A stretch of DNA of 64,000 nucleotides. Source: a virus. The notes under the pieces are model-generated. The model saw only the letters and a program-made list of their open reading frames with translations, did not search any database and was not told the DNA's origin. The DNA lies in IMG/VR virus record IMGVR_UViG_3300021338_000003, positions 62,001 to 126,000 of that record; one strand, written 5' to 3'. Positions 1-9,196 of this stretch are shown piece by piece. A program made the position numbers and the translations under genes. Within the stretch, counting starts at the first letter, position 1. Every line of letters starts with the position of its first letter.

Positions 1-998
1 GGAATGGGGTTGAGGTGGTGGTTATTCCTCGTGTTGACCTTATTCAGAAGCTCCGGTCCATGGGCCTGTCGGATTCTGGTGTATACAAGCTCTTCAGCCG
101 TGGTGTGTCCAAGGTGACCATCGATTCTCAGGAAATCCGAGAGGGGGACAGTGAGGACACATTGCCTGGGGCCTTCCTGTCCACTCCCTATCCAGGAGAG
201 ACAGCCCGAGCCCTGACCGCCGAGATTCGGATGTATCCTGGTGTTGGGGGCCGGCTCAATTCGGGGGTAGAGGTGTATTTGGCCCCTATCTTGGTGTTGG
301 CTCGGGCCATTGATTTGAGTCAGACCTTTGCCAGTCAGGATGTTATGGCCCGCACTTCGACCAAGATAGGGGCCGACGCCCAAGTGGGTCAGGCAGCACT
401 AGCGGCCCAGGAAGTTCAATTCACTCAGATGACTCAGACATTTGGGGCTTTTCAGCAGAGCGCTGACTTCTTCATCGAGCAGGCGGCCCTAGCTGAAGAG
501 ACAGCCGCGTTTTTTGGTGTCGGTGCTGATTGTGGCCGCAATTCGGGTACTGGCGGGTTTGGTGACTTTGATTTTTGGGGTACGGTCTTGTCCGACCTCC
601 AAAGTCAAAGCATCGACAACCTCGTGAAGGAATGGAAAGATGTGGCTACCAACATCAACTTCGGCGGTGACCTCATAAACGACCTCTCTTTCAACATGGT
701 GTCTTTGTCCTGTGAGGCTGTCTCGCTGAATTGCCAGGGACAGAATAACCTCGAAGACCTTGGCGCCGAAGGCGGACCATACGATACCGATGGCGGCACC
801 AACATGGCTCTCGAAGATGTGTCGGACGTGCTCAAGAGCACAGAGCGCATGCTGGAGGCGTTCCAGCAAATAGGGCCCAACCTCTCGTTGGCTTCCATTG
901 GCTTGGGTCAGCTAGAGAGCTTGACTACCGAGCCATGTGAGAGTCCCGCCAACATCTCCTTCCTTCAGTCCATCCGAGGCAACGGGACTCTGGGATGA
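1..998 (+). CDS. Unrecognised virion-region protein, 5' end outside window
   Basis: The frame is open to the left edge, so the first visible GTG (15) is probably internal and the gene is truncated by the window. About 330 residues are visible. The first 100 residues look like mixed beta structure. A middle stretch (about 110-165) is rich in Ala and Gln and looks helical. The C-terminal third has several Cys residues and is acidic. No family was recognised. It lies at the head of a run leading to baseplate genes, so a virion or assembly role is inferred from position only. Confidence 0.7.
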   Translation, partial: NGVEVVVIPRVDLIQKLRSMGLSDSGVYKLFSRGVSKVTIDSQEIREGDSEDTLPGAFLSTPYPGETARALTAEIRMYPGVGGRLNSGVEVYLAPILVLARAIDLSQTFASQDVMARTSTKIGADAQVGQAALAAQEVQFTQMTQTFGAFQQSADFFIEQAALAEETAAFFGVGADCGRNSGTGGFGDFDFWGTVLSDLQSQSIDNLVKEWKDVATNINFGGDLINDLSFNMVSLSCEAVSLNCQGQNNLEDLGAEGGPYDTDGGTNMALEDVSDVLKSTERMLEAFQQIGPNLSLASIGLGQLESLTTEPCESPANISFLQSIRGNGTLG

Positions 999-1063
999 TT
1001 TCGAAGGTAGAAGTTTGACGATTGGACTCGGGAGTGATAGGATCCCTTCATCAGGGAACACTT

Positions 1064-2269
1064 ATGACCAAAAGCATCGAAAAAGTAATCAAAGCGGCCA
1101 CTCAATCCCAGATTGTCGAGGCCATTGAAGAATGGCTTCACTGGCCCGAGACCGCCCATGGTGTTGACGTACAGTGGCTTAACCGTTTCTTCACTGGGTT
1201 CTGCCGTGACGTTGCCTACATCGATGGTGTCCGGAAGCATGCCCAGCTCAACAGGGCCGTCAGTCCTGAGGCATGGGATGAAGTCCTAGAGGTTGTTCAG
1301 GACTACACTCTGGCGACCTTTGTGAAGGACTCCTATGTCAAACAGAGAGGCGGAGGTCAGCATCACAGGGATTTTGAGATTCTTATCCAAGGGAGGCGTC
1401 CCTTCAAGGTCCCATCGACCCTCGACAAAAATCAACGCGGAAATCTGTACAGGTATCTCTATGACTTCCTCAAGACCAACCAAGAAATCAAATCCGTCAG
1501 GTCTGGAGTCACCTTCTTCATCCTCACTACCGATACCGCCGCTGACCTTAATAACATAACCAAGAGATGGGTCAAGAAGAATGTTGGCAAGGTCTATAAG
1601 CTTGACAACCTCTTGTACATGTTCGGTTCAGGACCGGGGTTCTTCTCTGCTCATGCCTCTCAAAATACGATAGTGCCAATCCTGATAGAGCGGTTCGGTG
1701 ACCACATCGAGGAGATTGACGGCGGAGGTGGATATATTGAAGGTTACCGCACCAGCAACAGGGAGTTCTATAACCGAGTCAAGCAATGGTACAAGGACTC
1801 CAGGGTTTGGGGTCTGCCCACCAGCGCAAAATGGAGTACCTTCTCCGGCTGGCCACAAGAGGAAATGAGATTGTGGTGGAAAGGGTTGGATGACTCTGAT
1901 GCAAAGGAGATTGAACACCATATCATCGAAGCCATACCCTTCAACGTCATCCCTTCTGCGAGTGGTAAGGCAATCATCGTTGAGAATTGTGGCGACTGGG
2001 ATTTTGTCTCTTTCTACATGGAGCAGCTAGAGACCGTCTTCGACGAGGAGAAAGATGACTTCGTCGTTCCCTTCAAGGAGATCGAAGAGCGTGTCCGTTC
2101 CAACTTCTCGCAGGATTCTATGGTAGGAGCGACTGTCCACAGGGCCTTGGATGCATCCTTGAACCTCAATATAAGGATTGATACCTATCTTACCGACCAA
2201 AATGAAGCAGCCTTGCAAGAGGTGCTTGATGTGCTCATCAAGCACCAGAACGTACTGGGGTTAAAATAA
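1064..2269 (+). CDS. Unrecognised 401-residue protein
   Basis: ATG 1064 is chosen over an upstream in-frame TTG because AGGGA lies about 8 bases before it. The protein is soluble-looking, with an N-terminal helical part (residues 1-60), a Gly-rich turn near residue 225 and many aromatic residues in the centre (several Trp around 245-290). No signal peptide or membrane segment is seen. The stop overlaps the next start by one base (TAATG), so the two are probably translationally coupled. The family is unknown; a structural or assembly role is inferred from the upstream position relative to the baseplate genes. Confidence 0.75.
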   Translation: MTKSIEKVIKAATQSQIVEAIEEWLHWPETAHGVDVQWLNRFFTGFCRDVAYIDGVRKHAQLNRAVSPEAWDEVLEVVQDYTLATFVKDSYVKQRGGGQHHRDFEILIQGRRPFKVPSTLDKNQRGNLYRYLYDFLKTNQEIKSVRSGVTFFILTTDTAADLNNITKRWVKKNVGKVYKLDNLLYMFGSGPGFFSAHASQNTIVPILIERFGDHIEEIDGGGGYIEGYRTSNREFYNRVKQWYKDSRVWGLPTSAKWSTFSGWPQEEMRLWWKGLDDSDAKEIEHHIIEAIPFNVIPSASGKAIIVENCGDWDFVSFYMEQLETVFDEEKDDFVVPFKEIEERVRSNFSQDSMVGATVHRALDASLNLNIRIDTYLTDQNEAALQEVLDVLIKHQNVLGLK

Positions 2270-2793
2270 TGGCTGACCTCACACCAGAGCAGATTCGCGA
2301 AGTCCAGAAAGTCCAGGCTAGCGTGGAACGGCCCACGTACTACTCGGCCATCCTTCGCCAGGATATCCAGATCTCGGAAGATTTCGAGGCTTTCGCTATC
2401 CTAGTCGAGCCTGACCTTCGAGAAGAAATCATCGACCGCCTCGGTCAGGCCAATGAGGGAGACCCAGTCCGTCGCCGGCTATACGAAGAGGCCATCTCTT
2501 TCGAGCAACAGGACGCCCAAGAACGTCTTTTGGTGCTAGAGCGGCAAGTAGCAGGATTCGGTGCTTTTCGCCAAAACGTAATAGCCTCTCCTGCTGGGTC
2601 TAGCCCTGACATCGCACCTCTTATCCAGGACGTCCAGCGCAATATTGGTATTGTGGCTGAAGACCGGGAAAGGATGTACCACCGTCTCCAGGTGGCCCGA
2701 GTACTAGAGTCCCTAAACACTCGCCAAGAAGGTGGCGATAATATACAAAAACAGCGGGACTCATGGGAAGAAGTCCTGTCCACCTATCGATGA
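2269..2793 (+). CDS. Unrecognised helical protein
   Basis: 174 residues, strongly charged and predicted almost all-helical. Residues 85-165 carry Glu/Arg/Gln-rich heptad-like runs consistent with a coiled coil. The start overlaps the upstream stop by one base and the stop overlaps the next start by four (ATGA). No family was recognised; a chaperone or structural adaptor for the preceding 401-residue protein is possible but unproven. Confidence 0.75.
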   Translation: MADLTPEQIREVQKVQASVERPTYYSAILRQDIQISEDFEAFAILVEPDLREEIIDRLGQANEGDPVRRRLYEEAISFEQQDAQERLLVLERQVAGFGAFRQNVIASPAGSSPDIAPLIQDVQRNIGIVAEDRERMYHRLQVARVLESLNTRQEGGDNIQKQRDSWEEVLSTYR

Positions 2794-3002
2794 GCGAGGA
2801 CAATATGCCTACGTGGTTTTGTGGCAACATCGAGAAATATCCGCACAGGGATGACAACATCGACCCCTGTGCGGATGCCGAGATTGACTGCTACATTCGA
2901 GACCCCCATGAGAGTCTGAACACCTGCCCGCACTATGGGTTTGATATTGTCGAATATGGTTCCTGGAAGGTTCTAGTATATACGGACTGTTCTCTCTGGT
3001 AA
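2790..3002 (+). CDS. Small Cys-containing protein
   Basis: 70 residues from ATG 2790, which overlaps the preceding stop (ATGA); an in-frame ATG at 2805 is the alternative. Five or more Cys residues (near positions 11, 28, 35, 46 and 67) suggest metal binding, but the spacing matches no zinc ribbon I can name. Rich in acidic and aromatic residues. Function unknown. Confidence 0.6.
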   Translation: MSEDNMPTWFCGNIEKYPHRDDNIDPCADAEIDCYIRDPHESLNTCPHYGFDIVEYGSWKVLVYTDCSLW

Positions 3003-3023
3003 AGAAAGCCAGAGGAGGACAGC

Positions 3024-3341
3024 ATGGGTGTAAAGAAGTGGCCCGAGGAGGGAGGCACGGACCTCTATTTTCGAGGTGCCGAAGAAGGTGAGCACGGCGG
3101 GGTTGTTGTTGGGAGATCAGTGGATTTCCCGGAGGGTATCTGGATTCAGGGTAGTGCCACTCTAGATACGACAATGGCCCGGAAATTGGCTGCGGCCCTT
3201 CTTGCTGGATGCGATGCCCTAGAAGGGACTACTAAGATGGCCAACGGAGATGAGTGCCCGAATCCAGGTTGTGAGGATGGTTGGGACCGCCTATCTGAGT
3301 TGTCCTGCAATGAGCCCAAATGTCCGGCCAGGAGCCTCTGA
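3024..3341 (+). CDS. Small protein with C-terminal Cys4 zinc-ribbon-like motif
   Basis: 105 residues with a good ribosome site (GAGGA) before ATG 3024. The first 70 residues are Gly/Glu-rich and may be a beta-type domain. The last 30 carry CPNPGC, then CNEPKC, a CX4C-CX4C arrangement typical of a structural zinc site. Its stop overlaps the next start (TGATG). Function unknown. Confidence 0.65.
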   Translation: MGVKKWPEEGGTDLYFRGAEEGEHGGVVVGRSVDFPEGIWIQGSATLDTTMARKLAAALLAGCDALEGTTKMANGDECPNPGCEDGWDRLSELSCNEPKCPARSL

Positions 3342-3691
3342 TGGGGTCCAACTCCCAATTCTTCTTCATGACTCCTCCTGGTGGGCCTGTCCAGTCTCCG
3401 CAACTTCAAGCGTCCAGCGTCGAGCATGCATATTGGGGGCCTCGCTGCCTTTCCCAGGAAGAGATTGAAACAGCCGTCCATATGTTCAATTGGGCATCTC
3501 GCATGGCGGAGCGGGAGGGGTCTATGAAACTCCTCGACGCGGAATTGAAGGACTTCAACAAGGTCCTGAATGACCATGTCTTCACCCAGATGCGGCGTAA
3601 GTACGATCGCCTCTATCGACCCCACTATACCGCCGCTATGCGTCGTGCTACAGCTCGTCGACGCATGCAGAGAGCCAGGAAGAATCAATGA
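3341..3691 (+). CDS. Small basic-tailed unrecognised protein
   Basis: 116 residues from ATG 3341, chosen over ATG 3320 because AGGAG at about 3330 is well placed and the start forms a TGATG overlap with the upstream stop. The N-terminus is low complexity (Pro/Gln/Ser), the middle is helical, and the last 20 residues are an Arg/Lys-rich tail that could bind nucleic acid or an acidic partner. The next gene is strikingly acidic. No family was recognised. Confidence 0.65.
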   Translation: MGSNSQFFFMTPPGGPVQSPQLQASSVEHAYWGPRCLSQEEIETAVHMFNWASRMAEREGSMKLLDAELKDFNKVLNDHVFTQMRRKYDRLYRPHYTAAMRRATARRRMQRARKNQ

Positions 3692-3978
3692 AGGACCAAC
3701 CTGAGGTCATCGTATTCGTCTGTGACCTCCCCTATTGGGAGACCCTGGGTATGTGGCCTTGCCCTCGTTGCCTCCAGCTCACATACTTCGAGCATGGGCC
3801 CGGGTGTGGCCGGACTCCCGAGGAAGTTGAGGAGGACGAAGAGGAAGCCCGTAATGAGAACAGACCTGATGCCGACTATTACGAGGTTGAGGCAATGCTC
3901 GGTCCCTGTCTTATTTCCTTTGAAGACCCAACCGACCTGTATGAAGGTCCGGCCGAAGATGACTGGTACCTCCAATGA
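3688..3978 (+). CDS. Small acidic protein with Cys motif
   Basis: 96 residues. CPRC near residue 25 and a further Cys about 15 residues on suggest a zinc site; the segment after it is a run of Glu/Asp. The start overlaps the preceding stop by four bases and the stop overlaps the next start by four. Function unknown; it could pair electrostatically with the basic upstream protein, which is inference only. Confidence 0.6.
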   Translation: MKDQPEVIVFVCDLPYWETLGMWPCPRCLQLTYFEHGPGCGRTPEEVEEDEEEARNENRPDADYYEVEAMLGPCLISFEDPTDLYEGPAEDDWYLQ

Positions 3979-4271
3979 GTGAACCACGTCCCAAAGGTAA
4001 CAGCTGGGCCTTCCAGGGTCAAAAGTCGATGTCCGGATTGAGTGTTTGGAATCACGTCATCCATAACACGACCATTGAGATTGCCAATAACGACCCGTTT
4101 TGGCATTTCCGGGTGTACCCTTCGAATCGTGAACATGCCCGGCGGGCCATGAAGGCTCTCGGGTTTAAGAAAAACCCTCCCATGACTCAACGAGTCAAAT
4201 CTCCGGATGGTGAGTTCATTGAATTCATCAAGCCAATGACCCCTCCCAAGGTAGACGAAGATGTGGATTGA
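3975..4271 (+). CDS. Unrecognised 98-residue protein
   Basis: Coupled on both sides (ATGA at 3975; next start inside it at 4261). The sequence alternates beta-like segments and one amphipathic helix near residues 52-65. It has neither Cys pairs nor membrane segments. No family was recognised. Confidence 0.6.
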   Translation: MSEPRPKGNSWAFQGQKSMSGLSVWNHVIHNTTIEIANNDPFWHFRVYPSNREHARRAMKALGFKKNPPMTQRVKSPDGEFIEFIKPMTPPKVDEDVD

Positions 4272-5055
4272 CCTCGTGGAGTTTCAGTCTTGGACTGAAG
4301 ATGATTTGATGTCTTTTGTGGTTCGCCAGGAATGGTGGAAGTGGGCAGATGGTATCCTCACCAATATGGGCAGCCGCACCATGGGCAGCCCGATCCTTCC
4401 TCTGGTTGATGGTAAGCCCCGGTATACCGACCCGAAGCTTGAAACTGGGACCATTCCTATCTGGCTGGAAGAATACAAAGAAAAGGATGACCCTCTCCCT
4501 GTAGCCAGTGATCCTGTCTTCCTGGCCTGGTTGCGCCATACCGCCAGTGAAATGGTAGGTGGCCCAGTGTCTATCATCTTCTCCGCCGATGGCAAAACGG
4601 TCCGGGCTCGGCACTGTACCCAGGCATCAAACTCCGAGGTGTATGGACCATCCGAAGCCCACGCTCTGGTCGGATTCATCAGCCGCGTGTATGGCTACAC
4701 CGACCGCAAAACTGCCGTGATTTCACTGGATGACCGTTCCAGCTGGGGTAACATCCCTATCTCTGCTGAGCCCAGGGTGGTCAATGGGTTCGAGGTGTAC
4801 AGTGATTGGGTGATGCCCGACCCACCGATTAAGGGGGCCTACGCCTGTTTCCAATTCCACGGGACTGATGGTATCTCCCTGTTTTGGTGGCATCCGGAAT
4901 GGGGAAGGTATGCCAACGAACATTCAGCCTGGACCAGGGCTAAGGAGTTGGGCTTCGATTGCTATATCAATGACAATCCTCTCTGTGACCCCGATTCGGG
5001 GTCCAATTACAAGGCGTGTGAAGATGCCTATCGAGAATTGGGATTCAAAGGATGA
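4261..5055 (+). CDS. Unrecognised 264-residue Trp-rich protein
   Basis: Starts 11 bases inside the previous gene. The protein is unusually rich in Trp and Tyr, looks mixed alpha/beta and has no signal or membrane segment. Such aromatic-rich soluble proteins are common among unassigned large-phage accessory genes. The stop overlaps the next start (ATGA). Function unknown. Confidence 0.7.
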   Translation: MWIDLVEFQSWTEDDLMSFVVRQEWWKWADGILTNMGSRTMGSPILPLVDGKPRYTDPKLETGTIPIWLEEYKEKDDPLPVASDPVFLAWLRHTASEMVGGPVSIIFSADGKTVRARHCTQASNSEVYGPSEAHALVGFISRVYGYTDRKTAVISLDDRSSWGNIPISAEPRVVNGFEVYSDWVMPDPPIKGAYACFQFHGTDGISLFWWHPEWGRYANEHSAWTRAKELGFDCYINDNPLCDPDSGSNYKACEDAYRELGFKG

Positions 5056-5360
5056 ATTCCCATCAGCGAAGAATAGCCCGCCGAGCCGCGGCACGTGAGG
5101 GCGAGGCGTTCATTCATCGTCTCACCCTGGAGAAGCGCGAAAAGGCCAGAATCGTGGCCAACCATATATACGACTTGGCCTTATTGGGACATGAGGCCGA
5201 ACTTCGTCCCTGCGAATTCATTGAGACCCCGGTTCAGGGTATGCCCTGGGGCCTGTACGTCTGGCCCGAGGTCATTGAATTCGTCAAGGAAAGGGCCGAG
5301 ACCATCGGGAACTCGACATCATGGAAGAAGGAGCAAGCGACTAATGAAAACCACAAGTGA
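5052..5360 (+). CDS. Unrecognised basic N-terminal small protein
   Basis: 102 residues. The first 35 are Arg/Ala/Glu-rich and helical, the middle appears mixed, and the last 15 are polar. It overlaps the next gene by 17 bases. A longer competing frame (GTG 5095) covers the same DNA, but its first 83 residues are Arg/Pro/Ser-rich shadow sequence, so this frame is preferred here. Confidence 0.6.
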   Translation: MNSHQRRIARRAAAREGEAFIHRLTLEKREKARIVANHIYDLALLGHEAELRPCEFIETPVQGMPWGLYVWPEVIEFVKERAETIGNSTSWKKEQATNENHK

Positions 5361-5871
5361 GCTGAAAGAAGATGTGAGGAAGACCAGAGAGGACCTAGCC
5401 ACGGCCGCGCTGGCTATGGATACCCACGACTGCGTAGCATCACGTGATCGCTTCAGCCAGGCTGCTGAAGCTGTGCGTAGAGCAGAGAAGGCTCTCAACC
5501 ATCGAGTGTCTATGGTCCCTCAAAGGTCAGGCACGTACTACCTGGCCAATAACAATCCTGTTGTGGTACGGAGACGTGCAGGGCGCCTGGTGGCATGCAT
5601 TATAGAAGGCCCCGACCCGTCTGTGAACAAACTTGCTTGGGCAGGAAAGAGGGTTCCTACTCTTACGGAGTGGACAGACGCTTGTGACCTTCTCAATGAC
5701 GCCCAGAGGGGGTGGGACCATGTTCGTTCTCTAGTGGAGAGGGCAGAGGGGGTCGCCAAGGAGGCACTAATGACCGCTGTGCCTCTACTTGACCATGATG
5801 ACACTCGGGATACTGGAGAGGCCCTGATCGACCTCGCCAACGAAGTGCTTGCTGTATTGAAGGGGGAGTAA
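5344..5871 (+). CDS. Unrecognised helical protein
   Basis: 175 residues from ATG 5344 (ribosome site GGAG about 12 bases upstream). The N-terminal 60 residues form a charged helix. A central beta-like stretch (about residues 65-90) is followed by a helical C-terminal half. The stop overlaps the next ATG by one base. No family was recognised. Confidence 0.65.
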   Translation: MKTTSELKEDVRKTREDLATAALAMDTHDCVASRDRFSQAAEAVRRAEKALNHRVSMVPQRSGTYYLANNNPVVVRRRAGRLVACIIEGPDPSVNKLAWAGKRVPTLTEWTDACDLLNDAQRGWDHVRSLVERAEGVAKEALMTAVPLLDHDDTRDTGEALIDLANEVLAVLKGE

Positions 5872-6458
5872 TGTCACGTCCTACTAAAGAGGGGCTTAAG
5901 GCCGCAATCAGCAAGTTCCTTGATGAATGGATCGACGACGTACCGGGGAGTATGGAAAGGCTTATTAAGGCCAAGAGGGCTTACCAGAAGTTTGGGAGTC
6001 CCGTGCCGTCAGAGCCTGGACCTTGGTATCTCGCAAGTGGTCAAATCGGGTGGGTGGCCCAGGACAACATGACGGCTACCTATTTCGTGGAGGGAGAGAC
6101 CCAGGTCACGGACAAGCATACCTTGACTTGGGCCACTACTTTGGATGGGGAACCCATAGGGGTACCGGAGCTTGAACGCTGGATAGCAGTGATGAATGCC
6201 CGAGATGGCAACTGGGTCCAAATTTCAGTAGAGCGAAATGAGGCACGTGCTGACCGAAATGCTGCCCAGGCCGAAAATCGTCGACTTCGAGAGTCCATCA
6301 GAGATATAATGGTGGCTATGAATGGGTCCAATGAGTCTCGAATGCGCGCCACACGTTCTAGACTTGACCCCCTCATCCAAGCTCGGAAGGAGGAATGCAC
6401 TCATTGGTTGGGTCATTTGGCGGCTATCCTAGAGGAAGCCGATGATGTGGGTATGTAG
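5871..6458 (+). CDS. Unrecognised protein with C-terminal coiled-coil
   Basis: 195 residues. Residues 1-45 are helical. About 50-95 looks like a small beta domain that includes a Gly-Pro-Trp-Tyr turn. Residues 115-195 are a long charged helix, probably coiled coil. The arrangement resembles its upstream neighbour (helix, short beta module, helix), so the two may be diverged paralogues; this is a visual impression, not an alignment. Confidence 0.65.
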   Translation: MSRPTKEGLKAAISKFLDEWIDDVPGSMERLIKAKRAYQKFGSPVPSEPGPWYLASGQIGWVAQDNMTATYFVEGETQVTDKHTLTWATTLDGEPIGVPELERWIAVMNARDGNWVQISVERNEARADRNAAQAENRRLRESIRDIMVAMNGSNESRMRATRSRLDPLIQARKEECTHWLGHLAAILEEADDVGM

Positions 6459-6472
6459 AAGGGAGGTGAAAG

Positions 6473-7279
6473 ATGGGTAAGTGGGCTCTATTATCTGGAG
6501 GCGGAGCATCTCGCGGAGCAGTACAGGTGGCACCACTGGAGACGCTATACGCCGAACATGGGCCCCCATCAATAGCGGTAGGCACTTCTATCGGGGCCGT
6601 TACCGTTTCAGCTCCTCCTAGCATGCTCAGAGAGGCATGGAGCACCGTCGATGGTGCCAAGACTTTCCAGTCACTGTCATGGTCACCATGGCGTGGTCTG
6701 TATACCTTGTCTCGCCTTCGGGCGATGCTTGACCGGTATGACGCGTGTACCGACCTTGTCTGTCCCACCTGGGTCGGCGTATATGATATGAGCCATCAAA
6801 AATATGAGCTGATCGCACTACATGACCTTGGCAACGTAGCGGACCGTCGTGATGCCGTAGTCGCCTCGTGCTCCATCCCTTTGATACACCAAGCGTGGCA
6901 CTTCCGAGGCCGTCCTCTGGCAGATGGAGGTGTTCGGTCGGTACTGGGAAGATTGCCCCGCACCGTAGACCCGACGACTATTGACGCAGTATGTGTGTTG
7001 GCATGTTCTCCGGTTGGTCGCCCCGCTCGCCGCAAAATACGCCCTGAACCAGCGGTTACCAACCTTATCGGTCAGATTGAGGTTTGCTACGAAGAATGGC
7101 AGTCTTCTGTGTCAGCAGCAGACCTCGGATATTTGCGCGAGCTTCCGACTCCAGTATACTTATGGTCACCGGAAACCTGGGAGGATATCGGTCCTTCTTT
7201 CGATGCTTCTGCAGCACGCGTTATGGACCGTCTTAGTCTGGGTGGTCGACTGCGGCCATTGACAGTATCTCGTGGTTGA
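6473..7279 (+). CDS. Patatin-like phospholipase
   Basis: 268 residues with all three hallmarks of the patatin family of Ser-Asp acyl hydrolases. The oxyanion loop GGGASRGA is at residues 9-16, the nucleophile elbow GTSIG at 37-41 (Ser39), and the catalytic DGG at 151-153 (Asp151), preceded by a patatin-typical ASCSIP segment. Patatins cleave acyl chains from membrane lipids. There is no signal peptide, so it acts in the cytoplasm or as a virion component. It sits directly before the baseplate genes with a clear ribosome site (GGGAGG). In a phage it may help breach or disrupt the host membrane, or counter a lipid-based defence; these roles are inference. Confidence 0.88.
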   Translation: MGKWALLSGGGASRGAVQVAPLETLYAEHGPPSIAVGTSIGAVTVSAPPSMLREAWSTVDGAKTFQSLSWSPWRGLYTLSRLRAMLDRYDACTDLVCPTWVGVYDMSHQKYELIALHDLGNVADRRDAVVASCSIPLIHQAWHFRGRPLADGGVRSVLGRLPRTVDPTTIDAVCVLACSPVGRPARRKIRPEPAVTNLIGQIEVCYEEWQSSVSAADLGYLRELPTPVYLWSPETWEDIGPSFDASAARVMDRLSLGGRLRPLTVSRG

Positions 7280-7325
7280 TTCTGAGGTGTAGTCTTATTC
7301 ATAGAAGCGTTGTGGAGTCGCTACT

Positions 7326-7757
7326 GTGTCTAAGACTTTCGCCATCGTTAACGGCGACCTCAACATGTTGTCTACTGGCCAGCCTCAAATGCTTGAGGCA
7401 TATAACAAGCTCCAGCAGGATATCAACCAGGCCCTGGGGACTCCCTATGACGTCGACCGAGATTACGGAAATTCCTTGGTGACGGAGGGGGTCCTTCTAG
7501 CGGCTCGTGTTGCCATTCCGGCCCTGGTTCAACGCGAGGTTGGCCAGGTCATGTCACGCCTACGTCGGTTTCAGTCATATATACCCCGTCAGTATCTCCC
7601 AAGCACAGAAAAGATCGACCGGGTCAAATCGATTATTGTTTCCAGGCAGCAAAATCTCGGGGTAGCCTATCTGGTTACCGTTGCGGTCGTGTCCAAGCAG
7701 ACCCCTGATATCCGGTCCGTCTTCCGGGTGCGCAACGAGCACCTGAAGGAAAGGTGA
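7326..7757 (+). CDS. Baseplate wedge protein, GPW/gp25-like
   Basis: 143 residues, GTG start. The N-terminus (IVNGDLNML, then repeated small polar residues and a DYG segment) and the length fit the T4 gp25 / P2 gpW family, which forms the inner baseplate and starts sheath assembly. The baseplate J-like gene follows three bases after the stop, the usual W-J order in contractile-tail phages. Assignment rests on order, size and general pattern rather than a decisive motif. Confidence 0.65.
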   Translation: MSKTFAIVNGDLNMLSTGQPQMLEAYNKLQQDINQALGTPYDVDRDYGNSLVTEGVLLAARVAIPALVQREVGQVMSRLRRFQSYIPRQYLPSTEKIDRVKSIIVSRQQNLGVAYLVTVAVVSKQTPDIRSVFRVRNEHLKER

Positions 7758-7760
7758 TGT

Positions 7761-9158
7761 ATGGCGAGGACTCCCGATGAAGTCGTTTCCGACTTTGAAG
7801 ATGAATACCGTATTATCGACCCCTCGGTGGATGTACAAAAAGGGCCTGTGTACGACTTTGTACTTCGGCCCAACTCGCGTTTCGTTGCCGAATTGGAGGA
7901 AAGCCAGGATCGGACCGACCGACTTTCCAGCGGCGATTTCGCTTCTGCGGCTACGTCAGAAGAACTCATTCGGATGGCCGGGTCTGTGGGCACGGGACCG
8001 CTTTCTGGTAACGCGGCAACGACCACCCAAGTGTTTGGAACATATTCTCGGCCGAAGGCTGGACAGATAATCCCAATTCCTCAAGGAACCTTGGTGTCTT
8101 CCAGTGATGGTCAACTCATATTTCAGACAACCGGACCAGCCCAAATAGACGGCAACTTCTCTGACGTCTACTTCAATCCTTCTCGTCGTACATATGAGGT
8201 TGAAGTACCTATTCAAGCCGTCGCCGCGGGGTCAGTGTATAACCTTCCTCCCTTCCGCATTCGGAGTTTGGTGACGCCTATCAGCGGTATCGACTATACC
8301 GAGAATCGGAAACAAATCGATGATGGCCGCGCAGCGGGTACGGTCGAGGATCTTGTCGACAGAGCCCAGGCGGCTTTCCAAGGTCGGGAGCTTGGGACTA
8401 TTGGCGGACTAGAGCGTGCGGTCAAGGAAGCATTTGAGGGTGTAATCACCGACACTTCGGTGGTTACCTCTGCCGACCAAGTTTTGTTTCGGCGCATCGT
8501 TTCCGGACCTGCCTTGGATATATACTACGTAGGTAGTCGGTCGGTTGACGTATCCACAACCTTCACGGCAGACGGCGGAGAGCTGACTCTTACAATCCCT
8601 CAGAAACCGGTTCTGTCGGTAGAACAACTCTTGGTCAACGGGTCTGCTGTCACCTGGGAGCTTGTGGTTGATACGGACCCGGCCACTCGTGGATCCCTGA
8701 ACGACCAGTCATACATCTTGCTGCAAACGGCTCTTACCACTGGTGATGCTGTTTTCATCCGGTACAAATACGATTCCCTCACAGAGGCTATCAACACTTC
8801 ATTTGCAGGTGACCAGTCCTTGTTTGCAGTGAATACCCTCCCTCGTCGTCCTGTGGTTCAAGCCCCCAAACTTCAGATAGAAGCCAGGGCTATGTCTAAC
8901 TTCAACCCATTCACCCTGCGTTCCAACATCGAGTCCGTCACTGTGGATTTCTTTGTAGACGCCGGACTTGGGGCCTCGTTCTTGCCCACTTCCTTCTTGG
9001 ACTATTTGGAGAAGGAAGTGGTGGGTCTCGCGGGTCGCCCTACCTTGTCTATCTTTCAACTTCCGGCAAGATCCTTCTTGGACATTGAGCCCATATCCTT
9101 GAATGAAAACGAGGTCATAGAAATAGACTTTGACATCATAGACTTGGATGTCCAGTAA
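7761..9158 (+). CDS. Baseplate J-like protein
   Basis: 465 residues. The region around 125-180 shows the pattern typical of P2 gpJ / T4 gp6 proteins: a VPIQAVAAGSVYNLPP stretch followed by an ISGID turn and an Asn-containing segment. The N-terminal 90 residues are helical and the C-terminal half is beta-rich. J-like proteins form the wedge of contractile-tail baseplates. ATG 7761 follows three bases after the gp25-like gene. This is the main evidence that the phage has a contractile tail. Confidence 0.8.
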   Translation: MARTPDEVVSDFEDEYRIIDPSVDVQKGPVYDFVLRPNSRFVAELEESQDRTDRLSSGDFASAATSEELIRMAGSVGTGPLSGNAATTTQVFGTYSRPKAGQIIPIPQGTLVSSSDGQLIFQTTGPAQIDGNFSDVYFNPSRRTYEVEVPIQAVAAGSVYNLPPFRIRSLVTPISGIDYTENRKQIDDGRAAGTVEDLVDRAQAAFQGRELGTIGGLERAVKEAFEGVITDTSVVTSADQVLFRRIVSGPALDIYYVGSRSVDVSTTFTADGGELTLTIPQKPVLSVEQLLVNGSAVTWELVVDTDPATRGSLNDQSYILLQTALTTGDAVFIRYKYDSLTEAINTSFAGDQSLFAVNTLPRRPVVQAPKLQIEARAMSNFNPFTLRSNIESVTVDFFVDAGLGASFLPTSFLDYLEKEVVGLAGRPTLSIFQLPARSFLDIEPISLNENEVIEIDFDIIDLDVQ

Positions 9159-9196
9159 GGTTCAATGTGGCAGTTGAGCCACCAAAGGAGCAGAAA

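Noticed and set aside
2255-2275. TAAAAT as a promoter -10 before the gene at 2269
   Set aside because: No -35 at 16-18 bases and no TG box; it overlaps the stop codon of a translationally coupled gene.
5095-5343. 83-residue upstream extension of the gene at 5344
   Set aside because: Arg/Pro/Ser-rich shadow of the gene at 5052; ATG 5344 gives normal overlap and composition.
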